DNA from: Nitrososphaerota archaeon
GTDB lineage: Archaea; Thermoproteota; Nitrososphaeria; Nitrososphaerales; UBA183
DNA: 11,964 nucleotides
Assembly (NCBI GenBank): GCA_029784795.1
Contig: JAFMAW010000017.1
Coordinates: forward strand, 1 to 11,964
Direction of reading: 5' to 3'
Under the pieces are notes generated by a model. It was not told where the DNA came from, searched no databases, and saw nothing but the letters and a program-made list of their open reading frames with translations. The position numbers and the translations under genes were made by a program. Positions 1 through 5,317 of this stretch are shown piece after piece (position 1 is the stretch's first letter; every line of letters starts with the position of its first letter).

Positions 1-1
1 C

Positions 2-205
2 CCCTTCGAAGAGCTCGCTGGCTATGCCGCGTCCATCCCGATGTCCTACAAGCTGATGGGCGGAGTCAGGAAGGCGGTCCTGAGGAGGGCGGCGGTCCGG
101 CTCGGGGTCCCGGCGGACGTCGCTGAGGCGCCGAAGAAGGCGGCCCAGTACAGCTCAGGGGTCCAGAAGCTGGTGGCCAGTGCACCTTTTAACGCCCCCG
201 GGTGA
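2..205 (+). CDS. Asparagine-synthase-like protein, C-terminal fragment
   Basis: The reading frame is open from the window edge to a TGA at 203-205 and gives the last 67 residues of a protein whose start lies outside the window. The segment reads like the end of the ATP-pyrophosphatase (synthetase) domain of archaeal asparagine synthases: a GGVRK motif, then VLRRAA, then PKKAAQYSSG. In that family the nearby lysines and the Q-Y-S/G-S stretch lie near the end of the AMP-forming domain, which activates an aspartate-like carboxylate for amidation. The glutaminase domain, if present, is not in view, so the true substrate cannot be judged. The next gene begins 9 bases after the stop, which suggests one transcript. 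Family assignment is by motif memory only. Confidence 0.7.
   Translation, partial: PFEELAGYAASIPMSYKLMGGVRKAVLRRAAVRLGVPADVAEAPKKAAQYSSGVQKLVASAPFNAPG
201..205 (+). promoter_or_regulatory. Shine-Dalgarno-like GGTGA for the 87-residue gene
   Basis: GGTGA matches the anti-Shine-Dalgarno end of archaeal 16S rRNA and stands 9 bases before the ATG at 215. It overlaps the stop codon of the upstream asparagine-synthase-like gene, so translation of the two genes is probably coupled. It supports ATG 215 as the true start of the small gene. Confidence 0.5.
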
Positions 206-214
206 AGGCAACCT

Positions 215-478
215 ATGATACCTTCGCCGCAACCAAAGGGCAAGCTCGTTGGGTTCAAACCGCTGCAGGAGAGGTTCAGCTACTACGCCTTGGACGACGG
301 AACTGTGCTCGGGATAAAGCCAGCCATGGTGAAGGTGTACAGGCTCCAGAACCCGGACAACAGCCTCGCCACGTCGCCGGATGGGACGCCGGCGTACTTC
401 TACACCACCCAGAACATTACCCAGGTGCTCACCCCCGACGAGTACAAGTCCTTCAAGGCCGACGGACTGACCGAATGA
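215..478 (+). CDS. Small conserved-looking protein, 87 residues, function unknown
   Basis: I do not recognise this family. The protein has 87 residues and no membrane segment, signal peptide or cysteine. It looks like a small beta-rich soluble domain with alternating hydrophobic and aromatic residues (FSYYALDDG near 21-29, MVKVYRLQN near 38-46, AYFYTTQN near 60-67) and ends in a short charged segment. A Shine-Dalgarno-like GGTGA lies upstream, and its TGA overlaps the ATG of the methyltransferase gene as ATGA (475-478), which is typical of translational coupling. Codon use matches the neighbours. It probably belongs to one operon with the asparagine-synthase-like gene and the methyltransferase, but nothing in the sequence gives a function. 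Confidence 0.75.
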   Translation: MIPSPQPKGKLVGFKPLQERFSYYALDDGTVLGIKPAMVKVYRLQNPDNSLATSPDGTPAYFYTTQNITQVLTPDEYKSFKADGLTE

Positions 479-1089
479 GCGAGGGGCCCTATCTCGCTTC
501 AGAGGACTCTGCCCTCCTGAGGGCGGCTCTGGTCGGCTACTCGGGAAAGAGCTGCCTGGAGATAGGCGCGGGGAACGGAGGGAACCTCATCGCGCTGGCG
601 AAGGGATTCGAGATCGTGGTAGGCACAGACGTAGTAAGGCCTTCTATGGCAGACTGGAGGGAGAAGTCAGACTTCGTCCTCGCAGACCGGGCCGCATGCC
701 TGCGCAGCGGATCCTTCGACCTGGTGACGTTCAACCCTCCATACCTAGAAGGAGACGAGACTGGGGACGTAGCCGTCGAGGGCGGGAGGCGGCTGGAGGT
801 GCCCAGAGCGTTCCTATCGGAGGCCTTCCGCGTCGTGAAGGGGGACGGGAAGGTGGTCTTCCTCGTCAACGGAGCCATGGACGTGGAGGAGGTGAGGGCG
901 GCGTGTGGAGAATGGGGTTTCGGGCTCAGGCTGCTCACCTCGCACAGGGTCTTCTTCGAAGTCCTTTCGGTGTACGAGGCGGCCAGGAGGGCGGGGGAGG
1001 AACATGCCGCCAGATCGGAAGAGCGGAAGGCCGCTGTCGGGATGCACGGCCCGGGGTCGCCGGCGCCCATCGCGAGAGTCACCAACTAG
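475..1089 (+). CDS. HemK/Mtq2-like N5-glutamine methyltransferase
   Basis: A 204-residue class I SAM-dependent methyltransferase. The SAM-binding motif I is LEIGAGNG at residues 28-35, an acidic residue follows in motif II (GTD, 50-52), and the catalytic NPPY is at 87-90. NPPY is the signature of enzymes that methylate glutamine amides or exocyclic amines. The N-terminal LASEDSALL fits the SEDT-type opening of the archaeal and eukaryotic Mtq2 group, which with Trm112 methylates the GGQ glutamine of release factor 1. The small size without a HemK N-terminal helical domain also fits. The ATG at 475 overlaps the previous stop. An in-frame GTG at 202 would add 91 residues that overlap the 87-residue gene and resemble no domain, so I rejected it. 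About 36 polar residues at the C-terminus extend beyond the usual fold. The substrate is inferred. Confidence 0.85.
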   Translation: MSEGPYLASEDSALLRAALVGYSGKSCLEIGAGNGGNLIALAKGFEIVVGTDVVRPSMADWREKSDFVLADRAACLRSGSFDLVTFNPPYLEGDETGDVAVEGGRRLEVPRAFLSEAFRVVKGDGKVVFLVNGAMDVEEVRAACGEWGFGLRLLTSHRVFFEVLSVYEAARRAGEEHAARSEERKAAVGMHGPGSPAPIARVTN

Positions 1090-1265
1090 CCCCGCTGCCA
1101 GATTCCATGCTCGTCTGGTGACAGGTCCATGGGCTGGCGCTCCCCGGGCCGCGCCTCTTCTCCCGGAGCCGTCCTGGGAAGGTCCAGAAGCGCGTTTCTT
1201 CAGGGGCGGACTGCATTGCCCGCGAAGCAAGGCGCTCGAGGGGCCCCCAGGCGTCGATCAGGTCA

Positions 1266-1279
1266 CCTAAGCTGTTAGG
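1266..1279. repeat. Inverted repeat CCTAA-gctg-TTAGG upstream of HTH_10 gene
   Basis: A perfect 5-base inverted repeat with a 4-base spacer lies about 50 bases upstream of the TATA-like element of the HTH_10 gene. It could be an operator, but the repeat is short and may be chance. Apart from this and the promoter I see nothing convincing in the 275 bases between 1090 and 1364: no tRNA, RNase P or SRP RNA signature and no likely small gene. Confidence 0.2.
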
Positions 1280-1329
1280 GAGCGCCTTCATAGGGTGCGA
1301 TTTCCAGTTCTGAGAATCGTCTTTCTGCG

Positions 1330-1337
1330 TTAAATAT
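1330..1337 (+). promoter_or_regulatory. TATA box of the HTH_10 regulator gene
   Basis: TTAAATAT is a good archaeal TATA element in an otherwise GC-rich region. Its centre lies about 31 bases before the ATG at 1365, so transcription should begin a few bases before the start codon and the mRNA should be almost leaderless. No Shine-Dalgarno sequence is seen before the ATG, in agreement. Confidence 0.6.
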
Positions 1338-1364
1338 CCCCCCCATACCCTAACCCGTGCGGCC

Positions 1365-2009
1365 ATGCTGAGACAGGTGACGCTGCAGGTGAAGGCTGAG
1401 AACAAGCTGCAGGGCATAGCAAGAGCTAACGGCGTAAAACTCGGCATCGTAGACTGCAAACCGTTCAACAAGACCGGGATGTCGCTCCTCCTCGAACTCA
1501 GGGGAAGGCCCAAGAGCGTCCGCGCCGCGGTGGCAGAGATCCGCAGGACGGAGGGAGTCAGGCAGGCGGTCGAGGGGGAGGTGGAGGGAGATTCGGTCCC
1601 GCTCCTGGTCGTGCTCTCCAGGCCGGTGACATGCAGGGCGTCGAACGACGCAGCCATCGTCTGCCTCGAGTGTCCCCTCAACACCGATGCTCAGCCCGCA
1701 TCGTGGAAGTTCATAGTGAGGAAGACCGGGGATTTCAGGCAGGTGTTGTCGAAACTCGAAAAGGAAGGGGTGGATGCTAAGATCGAGGATGTCGCGCCCC
1801 TCGAAAGAAAGGCCACCCTTACCGACAGGCAGAAGGAGATAATGTCGACTGCCGTAGCTCAGGGGTACTTCGAATTCCCGAGGAAGATCAGCCTCACTGG
1901 CCTGAGCGGGCTGGTCGGCGTCAAGCCCTCGACGCTCAGCGAGATCCTGAGGAGCGCCGAGCGCAGGATTATGGCCAACGCCCTGAGCGTCCCGTTCCAG
2001 GAAGAATAG
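1365..2009 (+). CDS. HTH_10 (bacterio-opsin activator type) transcriptional regulator
   Basis: A 214-residue DNA-binding regulator. Residues about 152-204 form the HTH_10 domain: LTDRQKEIM at 152-160, then YFEFPRKISLTGLSGLVGVK and STLSEILRSAERRI, the pattern seen in Bat-like archaeal regulators. The first 70 residues look like a small ACT- or NIL-like alpha/beta sensor fold, and the middle (75-145) is a second beta-rich region carrying C90, C100 and C103 (CLECP), which might hold a metal or sense redox state. Its own TATA box and near-leaderless start suggest an independent transcript. The family is multicopy in Nitrososphaeria-like and haloarchaeal genomes, so the target cannot be inferred; the neighbouring CLC gene is the only local candidate. 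Confidence 0.85.
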   Translation: MLRQVTLQVKAENKLQGIARANGVKLGIVDCKPFNKTGMSLLLELRGRPKSVRAAVAEIRRTEGVRQAVEGEVEGDSVPLLVVLSRPVTCRASNDAAIVCLECPLNTDAQPASWKFIVRKTGDFRQVLSKLEKEGVDAKIEDVAPLERKATLTDRQKEIMSTAVAQGYFEFPRKISLTGLSGLVGVKPSTLSEILRSAERRIMANALSVPFQEE

Positions 2010-2030
2010 AAGGAAGGGCCAGAGCCTAGG

Positions 2031-2064
2031 GCGCGGTTCCCCTTCAGTGCGCGGAAGGGTGCGC
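2031..2064. repeat. Imperfect hairpin between HTH_10 and CLC genes
   Basis: CCCTTC (2040-2045) pairs with GAAGGG (2054-2059) around an 8-base loop, and GCGC (2031-2034) can pair with GCGC (2061-2064) outside it. It could close the HTH_10 transcript or act in the region before the CLC promoter. There is no T-rich tract after it, so I would not call it a terminator outright. Confidence 0.25.
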
Positions 2065-2078
2065 CGGACATGCGAACT

Positions 2079-2086
2079 CTTTTGAA
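2079..2086 (+). promoter_or_regulatory. Weak TATA-like element before the CLC gene
   Basis: CTTTTGAA is the only AT-rich patch upstream of the CLC gene. Its centre would place transcription start near 2108-2110, about 25 bases before the ATG at 2134. The match is poor. Confidence 0.3.
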
Positions 2087-2133
2087 GCGTCCCCCCGCAG
2101 CTGAGTCCTCGGATTTTGAGCAGTTCGACATTG

Positions 2134-3945
2134 ATGTCGCGGGTGAATCGCGTCATCCAGCAGGGTTACCTCGCGAAGTGGGTGACGGTGGGCCTGCTCA
2201 TCGGCGTCATAGCCGGGGCGGGGGCGGTCGGATTCTACCTCGCAATCGAAGGCGTGAGCAACTACCTGCTGGGCGGGATAACGGGGTTCTTCCCTCCCAA
2301 CCCCGCAGGCGAAGGGGCGGCCCCGGTCTCCGTCCACCCAGACTACCTGCTCATACCAGTCGCGACGATAATCGGAGGGCTCATCGCTGGTTTCCTGGTC
2401 TATCGCTTCGCCCCCGAAGCCGAGGGGCACGGGACGGACGAGGCCATCGCTGCCTTCCATCGGCACGATGGGAAGATACGCCGGAGGATCCCCCTGGTCA
2501 AGGCGGTGGCGTCAGCGTTCACAATAGGCTCCGGAGGGAGCGGGGGGAGGGAAGGGCCGACCGCCCAGATAGCCGCAGGCTTCGGGTCTTTCATCGGCGA
2601 CGTCCTGAAGCTGCCGGTCAAGGACAGGCGCATAGCTGTCGCGGTGGGAATCGGAGCGGGGATCGGGTCCATTTTCAAGTCCCCCTTCGGCGGCGCCATC
2701 CTCTCGGGAGAGATACTCTACAGCGGCGGCGACTTCGAAGTTGAAGCCCTGATACCCTCCTTCATCGCCTCCCCCATAGGATACATCATCTTCGCGTCTT
2801 ACACGGGGTTCACCCCCATCTTCGGGAGCGGGCTGGCCTACAACTTCACCGACCCCAGGGGCCTGCTGATCTACGCCGCCCTGGGCATCGTCTGCGGGCT
2901 GGTGGGGAGGCTCCACACGGCGACCTTCTACTCGGTGAAGAGCCTGTTCGCCCGCCTGCCGCTCACGAAGTATCTCAGGCCAATGGTAGGCGCCGCGGTC
3001 GCGGGCGCCATCGGCGTATTCTTCCCCCAGGTGGTGGGTCTGGGATACGGGTTCGTCCAGATACTGATCGATGGGAGCGGTGTCACCGGGTTGGCGCAGG
3101 AGAACTTCACTCACCTCGCCATCCCCCTCTTGGTGTTCTTGGTGGCCGTTGTCCTGCTGAAGATCGTGGCCACGGCGTTCACAGTCGGCTCGGGCGGGAG
3201 CGCGGGGGTGTTCGCTCCGTCCCTCGTGATAGGAGGTTTCGTCGGCGCCGCTTTCTGGATGGTGGTCAACGCCCTCCTCCCAGGGTGGATCCCTATCCCC
3301 GCCCCCCTGGTCGTGGTCGGCATGATGGCCCTGTTCGGCGGGGTCGGGCGCACCCCCATCGCTGTAATGCTCATGGTCAGCGAGATGACGGGGTCGCTGA
3401 ACCTCCTTGCCCCGTCCATGGTCGCGGTCGTGGCCGCGTACTTCGTGACCACCCCCAAGTACACCATCTACAGGAGCCAGGTCTCCAAGCGCTCCGACTC
3501 GCCCGCCCACAGGGGGGAGTACAACGTGCCGCTGCTCACCAAGATATTCGTCTCCGACGCCATGAACCGGTCCGTCATCACCCTCTCGCCGGGCGACTCC
3601 GTCGACGCCGCCTATCAGATGGTGGTCGAGAAGGGTCACCGTGGGATCCCCATCGTGGACGGAGAGAAGCTGGTCGGGATTGTGACGGTGAGCGACCTGC
3701 TGAGGATCCCACGAGAGAAGGCAGCCGCCACGCCGCTGAGGGACGTGATGACCCAGAGCGTCCTTGTCGCCCACCTGGACGACAACCTCTTCGTCGCCCT
3801 TGAGACTATGACCAACCATGGCATCGGGCGCCTTCCGGTGATCTCCAAGGACTCAGGGAGGCTGGTCGGGATAGTCACCAGGACCGACGTCATCAGGGCG
3901 TACGAGAGGTCGATGGACATGCTTTCGAAGTCGGAGCCCACCTGA
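2134..3945 (+). CDS. CLC-family anion channel/transporter with paired CBS domains
   Basis: A 603-residue integral membrane protein. Residues about 15-455 are a CLC core with many hydrophobic helices. The selectivity motifs appear in order: GHGTDE (98-103) replaces the usual GSGIPE, GREGP is at 138-142 with the gating glutamate E140, and GVFAP is at 358-362. A tyrosine in the TIY stretch matches the central pore tyrosine. By ungapped alignment around FKSPFGGAILSGEIL, the internal proton glutamate of CLC exchangers is isoleucine (I194), which hints at channel-like behaviour. Two CBS domains (about 473-530 and 537-595) follow and may bind adenine nucleotides to gate transport. I chose ATG 2134; an in-frame TTG at 2116 would add six residues. 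The exact ion is not determined by the sequence. Confidence 0.92.
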   Translation: MSRVNRVIQQGYLAKWVTVGLLIGVIAGAGAVGFYLAIEGVSNYLLGGITGFFPPNPAGEGAAPVSVHPDYLLIPVATIIGGLIAGFLVYRFAPEAEGHGTDEAIAAFHRHDGKIRRRIPLVKAVASAFTIGSGGSGGREGPTAQIAAGFGSFIGDVLKLPVKDRRIAVAVGIGAGIGSIFKSPFGGAILSGEILYSGGDFEVEALIPSFIASPIGYIIFASYTGFTPIFGSGLAYNFTDPRGLLIYAALGIVCGLVGRLHTATFYSVKSLFARLPLTKYLRPMVGAAVAGAIGVFFPQVVGLGYGFVQILIDGSGVTGLAQENFTHLAIPLLVFLVAVVLLKIVATAFTVGSGGSAGVFAPSLVIGGFVGAAFWMVVNALLPGWIPIPAPLVVVGMMALFGGVGRTPIAVMLMVSEMTGSLNLLAPSMVAVVAAYFVTTPKYTIYRSQVSKRSDSPAHRGEYNVPLLTKIFVSDAMNRSVITLSPGDSVDAAYQMVVEKGHRGIPIVDGEKLVGIVTVSDLLRIPREKAAATPLRDVMTQSVLVAHLDDNLFVALETMTNHGIGRLPVISKDSGRLVGIVTRTDVIRAYERSMDMLSKSEPT

Positions 3946-3971
3946 CCGAGCCGGGGCCCGGGCTCCCGGTC
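3944..3971 (+). terminator. GC-rich hairpin at the end of the CLC gene
   Basis: Starting inside the stop codon, GACCG (3944-3948) pairs with CGGTC (3967-3971) and AGCC (3949-3952) with GGCT (3961-3964), around the loop GGGGCCCG with a two-base bulge. It stands between convergent genes. Archaeal termination normally depends on T-tracts, and only a mild T-rich patch follows, so this is a hairpin that may stabilise or end the mRNA rather than a proven terminator. Confidence 0.35.
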
Positions 3972-4062
3972 GGGATGTTACCGGTCTCTTAAGTTCACGT
4001 TCGACTGAGTGGGCATTGCGGCCTTCGGACCCCTCGTGACTCCGTCCGCTCCGGTTTCCGAG

Positions 4063-4890
4063 TCAGACGCTCTGAATGCTTTCGCCGCCGTCTACGTCCC
4101 ACGCCGCGCCAACGACGAAGCTCGCCCTCGGCGAGGCTAGGAAGGCGACGACCGAAGCGATTTCCTCTGGTTTGCCGAATCTGCCAATCGGTAGCGGCGC
4201 GGCGTGGCCATCTAGGAACGCTTCGGCCTGGGCGTCGGAACCGTCCGTAAGTTTCCTCGCCACGTTCCGCCACAAGGACGTGTCGGTCCGCCCCGGACAG
4301 ACGCAGTTCACGCGTATCCCGCTTCCGATGAGTCGCAGCGCCATCGAGTTCGAGAATGAGATGAGGGCGGCTTTTGAGGCGCTGTAGTCCACCATGTGCA
4401 TCCGCGCTCGACGTCCCCAGACAGAACTGATGTTCACAATCGCGCCGCCTCCCTGTTTCTTCATCACGGAGACGACGGCCCGAGTGAAGCGTACGGCTCC
4501 CAGCAGATTGATGTCGAATGCGTACTTCCAGTCGGCATCGTCGAGGTCCTCGGACTTCAGCGCCAACGTCCCCGGCGAGAGGTCCCCGGCGTTGTTCACC
4601 AGCACGTCGATTCGGCCCAGGCGGCGCTGCACTTCCTGAACAACCTCGGGGACCCGATTTGCTTGAGTCACGTCTACCGGAACGACGACCGGGGTCCCTC
4701 CTCCGGATCGAATAATCTGAGCCCGCACTTCCTCCAACGCCTTCGAATCCCGGGAGCAGAGAGCCACCGAAACGCCCTCGGCCGCTAGCCGCTCGGCGAT
4801 AGCACGCCCGATGCCGCGACTGGCCCCCGTGACCAGGGCGCTCTTCCCCGACAGCCCGAGGTCCACGGCGGCGTTCAAAGGCGGGTGCAT
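4063..4890 (-). CDS. Classical short-chain dehydrogenase/reductase (SDR)
   Basis: From ATG 4890 the protein has 275 residues, a usual length for classical SDRs. It has the nucleotide-binding TGASRGIG at 21-28, NNAG at 99-102, and the catalytic tetrad N128, S156, Y169 and K173 (YSASK). The C-terminal VDGG motif is present. An arginine after the second strand (CSR) suggests NADP(H). FabG-like 3-oxoacyl reductases and many sugar or alcohol dehydrogenases share these motifs, so the substrate is unknown. A GTG at 4953 in the same frame would add 21 residues without family resemblance; a purine-rich AAGGCG before ATG 4890 favours the shorter form. It is alone on this strand, convergent to the CLC gene and downstream of tRNA-end repeats, which makes acquisition by integration possible. 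Confidence 0.9.
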   Translation of the reverse strand: MHPPLNAAVDLGLSGKSALVTGASRGIGRAIAERLAAEGVSVALCSRDSKALEEVRAQIIRSGGGTPVVVPVDVTQANRVPEVVQEVQRRLGRIDVLVNNAGDLSPGTLALKSEDLDDADWKYAFDINLLGAVRFTRAVVSVMKKQGGGAIVNISSVWGRRARMHMVDYSASKAALISFSNSMALRLIGSGIRVNCVCPGRTDTSLWRNVARKLTDGSDAQAEAFLDGHAAPLPIGRFGKPEEIASVVAFLASPRASFVVGAAWDVDGGESIQSV

Positions 4891-4962
4891 CGCCTTAAGC
4901 CTGTCGATGACACTCCGTAGGACGCCCGAAGCGAAAACAGCATCAACTGGCACGAAATCGAA

Positions 4963-5014
4963 GACCGCTCCTTGCGGTCAGGCGGTCCCTTATGCCTGAC
5001 TCGGCGGGGCGGTC
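4963..5014. repeat. GCGGTC repeats upstream of the SDR gene
   Basis: GACCGC (4963-4968) and GCGGTC (4974-4979) form a perfect 6-base inverted repeat with a 5-base spacer, and GCGGTC recurs at 4982-4987 and 5009-5014. The cluster lies just upstream of the SDR gene next to a minus-strand TATA-like GCATAAGG near 4990. It could be an operator, but the motif is short and GC-rich. Confidence 0.3.
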
Positions 5015-5081
5015 CAGGAGGTTTGCCGCTCCGGGTTCGCCTTCTGCCAAGTGCACCAAATGGAGAGTCCATCATGCTCTG

Positions 5082-5173
5082 CGGGCCTGGTCGGATTCAC
5101 TCGGAAGAGCCGAGACGCTGTCGTCTCATCGGGATTCACGTAATCTTCTAAGCGGGCCTACTTGGATTCGAAC
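5082..5173 (-). repeat. Degenerate copies of the tRNA-Arg 3' end
   Basis: On the plus strand the block CGGGCC, 5 variable bases, GGATTCGAAC occurs at 5153-5173 and at 5196-5216. The second copy is the acceptor 3' strand plus T-loop of the tRNA-Arg gene; the two match at 16 of 21 positions, 43 bases apart. A more decayed copy is at 5082-5100 (CGGGCC, 5 bases, GGATTCAC), and GGATTCAC also occurs at 5132-5139. They lie directly downstream of the tRNA in its direction of transcription. They are either remnants of attachment sites left by elements that integrated at this tRNA or decayed tandem tRNA fragments. I see no integrase in the window. Confidence 0.55.
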
Positions 5174-5190
5174 TCGTTCTAAGCGAATCC
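5164..5190. repeat. Inverted repeat GGATTCG/CGAATCC downstream of the tRNA
   Basis: A perfect 7-base inverted repeat (5164-5170 with 5184-5190) around a 13-base loop. Just outside it, GGGCC (5154-5158) can pair with GGCCC (5198-5202), the latter being the tRNA acceptor end. A hairpin here could affect 3' processing or termination of the tRNA transcript, or be a by-product of the tRNA-end duplication. Confidence 0.35.
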
Positions 5191-5195
5191 TAATC

Positions 5196-5288
5196 CGGGC
5201 CCGGTGGGATTCGAACCCATGGTCTCCGAGGGCGATGCCTCTTCAGCTCCGAAGGCTGACGCCTTAATCCGTGCTAGGCTACGGGCCC
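5196..5288 (-). tRNA. tRNA-Arg(UCG) with a probable variable-loop intron
   Basis: A complete cloverleaf can be drawn by hand: a 7-bp acceptor (GGGCCCG with CGGGCCC), D arm GCCT/AGGC with A14, G15, G18, G19 and A20, an anticodon arm TCAGC/GCTGA around CTTCGGA, and a T arm with TTCGAAT. The discriminator is G and no CCA is encoded. The anticodon is TCG (arginine), and A20 and the GTAGCCTAGC opening agree with archaeal tRNA-Arg. Between the anticodon stem and T stem there are 22 bases rather than 5. Removing the 17 bases at 5224-5240 gives the normal loop AGACC with C48 to pair with G15, and a 76-base tRNA. One T-stem pair (49-65) is an A-C mismatch. A long class II arm is the alternative, but that would be odd for arginine. 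Confidence 0.85.
5224..5240 (-). other. Putative noncanonical tRNA intron, 17 bases (position 45/46)
   Basis: Read on the minus strand, the surroundings give CTGA, bulge AGA, then GGCATCGCCC, TCGG, bulge AGA. CTGA and TCGG can pair over 4 bp (one G-U), leaving two 3-base bulges on opposite strands: the 3-4-3 bulge-helix-bulge cut by archaeal tRNA-intron endonuclease. A short inner helix (GGC/GCC with a 3-base loop) closes the intron. Cutting each bulge after its second base removes AGGCATCGCCCTCGGAG. Because both bulges are AGA, the spliced product is the same whichever bond is cut. In the precursor the central helix competes with the anticodon stem, and the outer helix is weak. Confidence 0.6.
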
Positions 5289-5310
5289 ACTGAGGCCGGC
5301 CGGCGCCGGC

Positions 5311-5317
5311 TAATTAA
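5311..5317 (-). promoter_or_regulatory. TATA box of tRNA-Arg, overlapping the mtnA stop
   Basis: TTAATTA, the only AT-rich patch here, is centred 26 bases before the first base of the tRNA, the standard archaeal distance. It includes the TAA stop codon of mtnA (5314-5316). The tRNA therefore probably has its own promoter inside the end of the upstream gene. Confidence 0.6.

Noticed and set aside
202..474. Extension of the methyltransferase to a GTG at 202
   Set aside because: The added 91 residues overlap the 87-residue gene over its whole length, resemble no domain, and the family begins at the SED motif just after ATG 475.
1090..1329. Possible structured RNA (RNase P, SRP or tRNA) in the spacer before the HTH_10 gene
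   Set aside because: I looked for the conserved cores and a T-loop on both strands and found none.
1079..1684. Minus-strand frame across the HTH_10 promoter
   Set aside because: It crosses the TATA box and overlaps the HTH_10 gene out of frame, with no recognisable domain.
2512..3819. Long open frame on the minus strand inside the CLC gene
   Set aside because: It is rich in histidine, glycine and aspartate and has no domain; it is the usual antisense shadow in GC-rich coding sequence. The CLC frame is unmistakable.
4394..4788. Plus-strand frames opposite the SDR gene
   Set aside because: They are antisense to conserved SDR motifs and show only low-complexity arginine and proline composition.
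5196..5288. Class II tRNA (Leu or Ser) with a long variable arm
   Set aside because: The anticodon reads TCG, the D arm and acceptor fit tRNA-Arg, and seven bases would be left between a GAGG/CCTC arm and the T stem. The intron model explains the extra bases better, though this alternative is not fully excluded.
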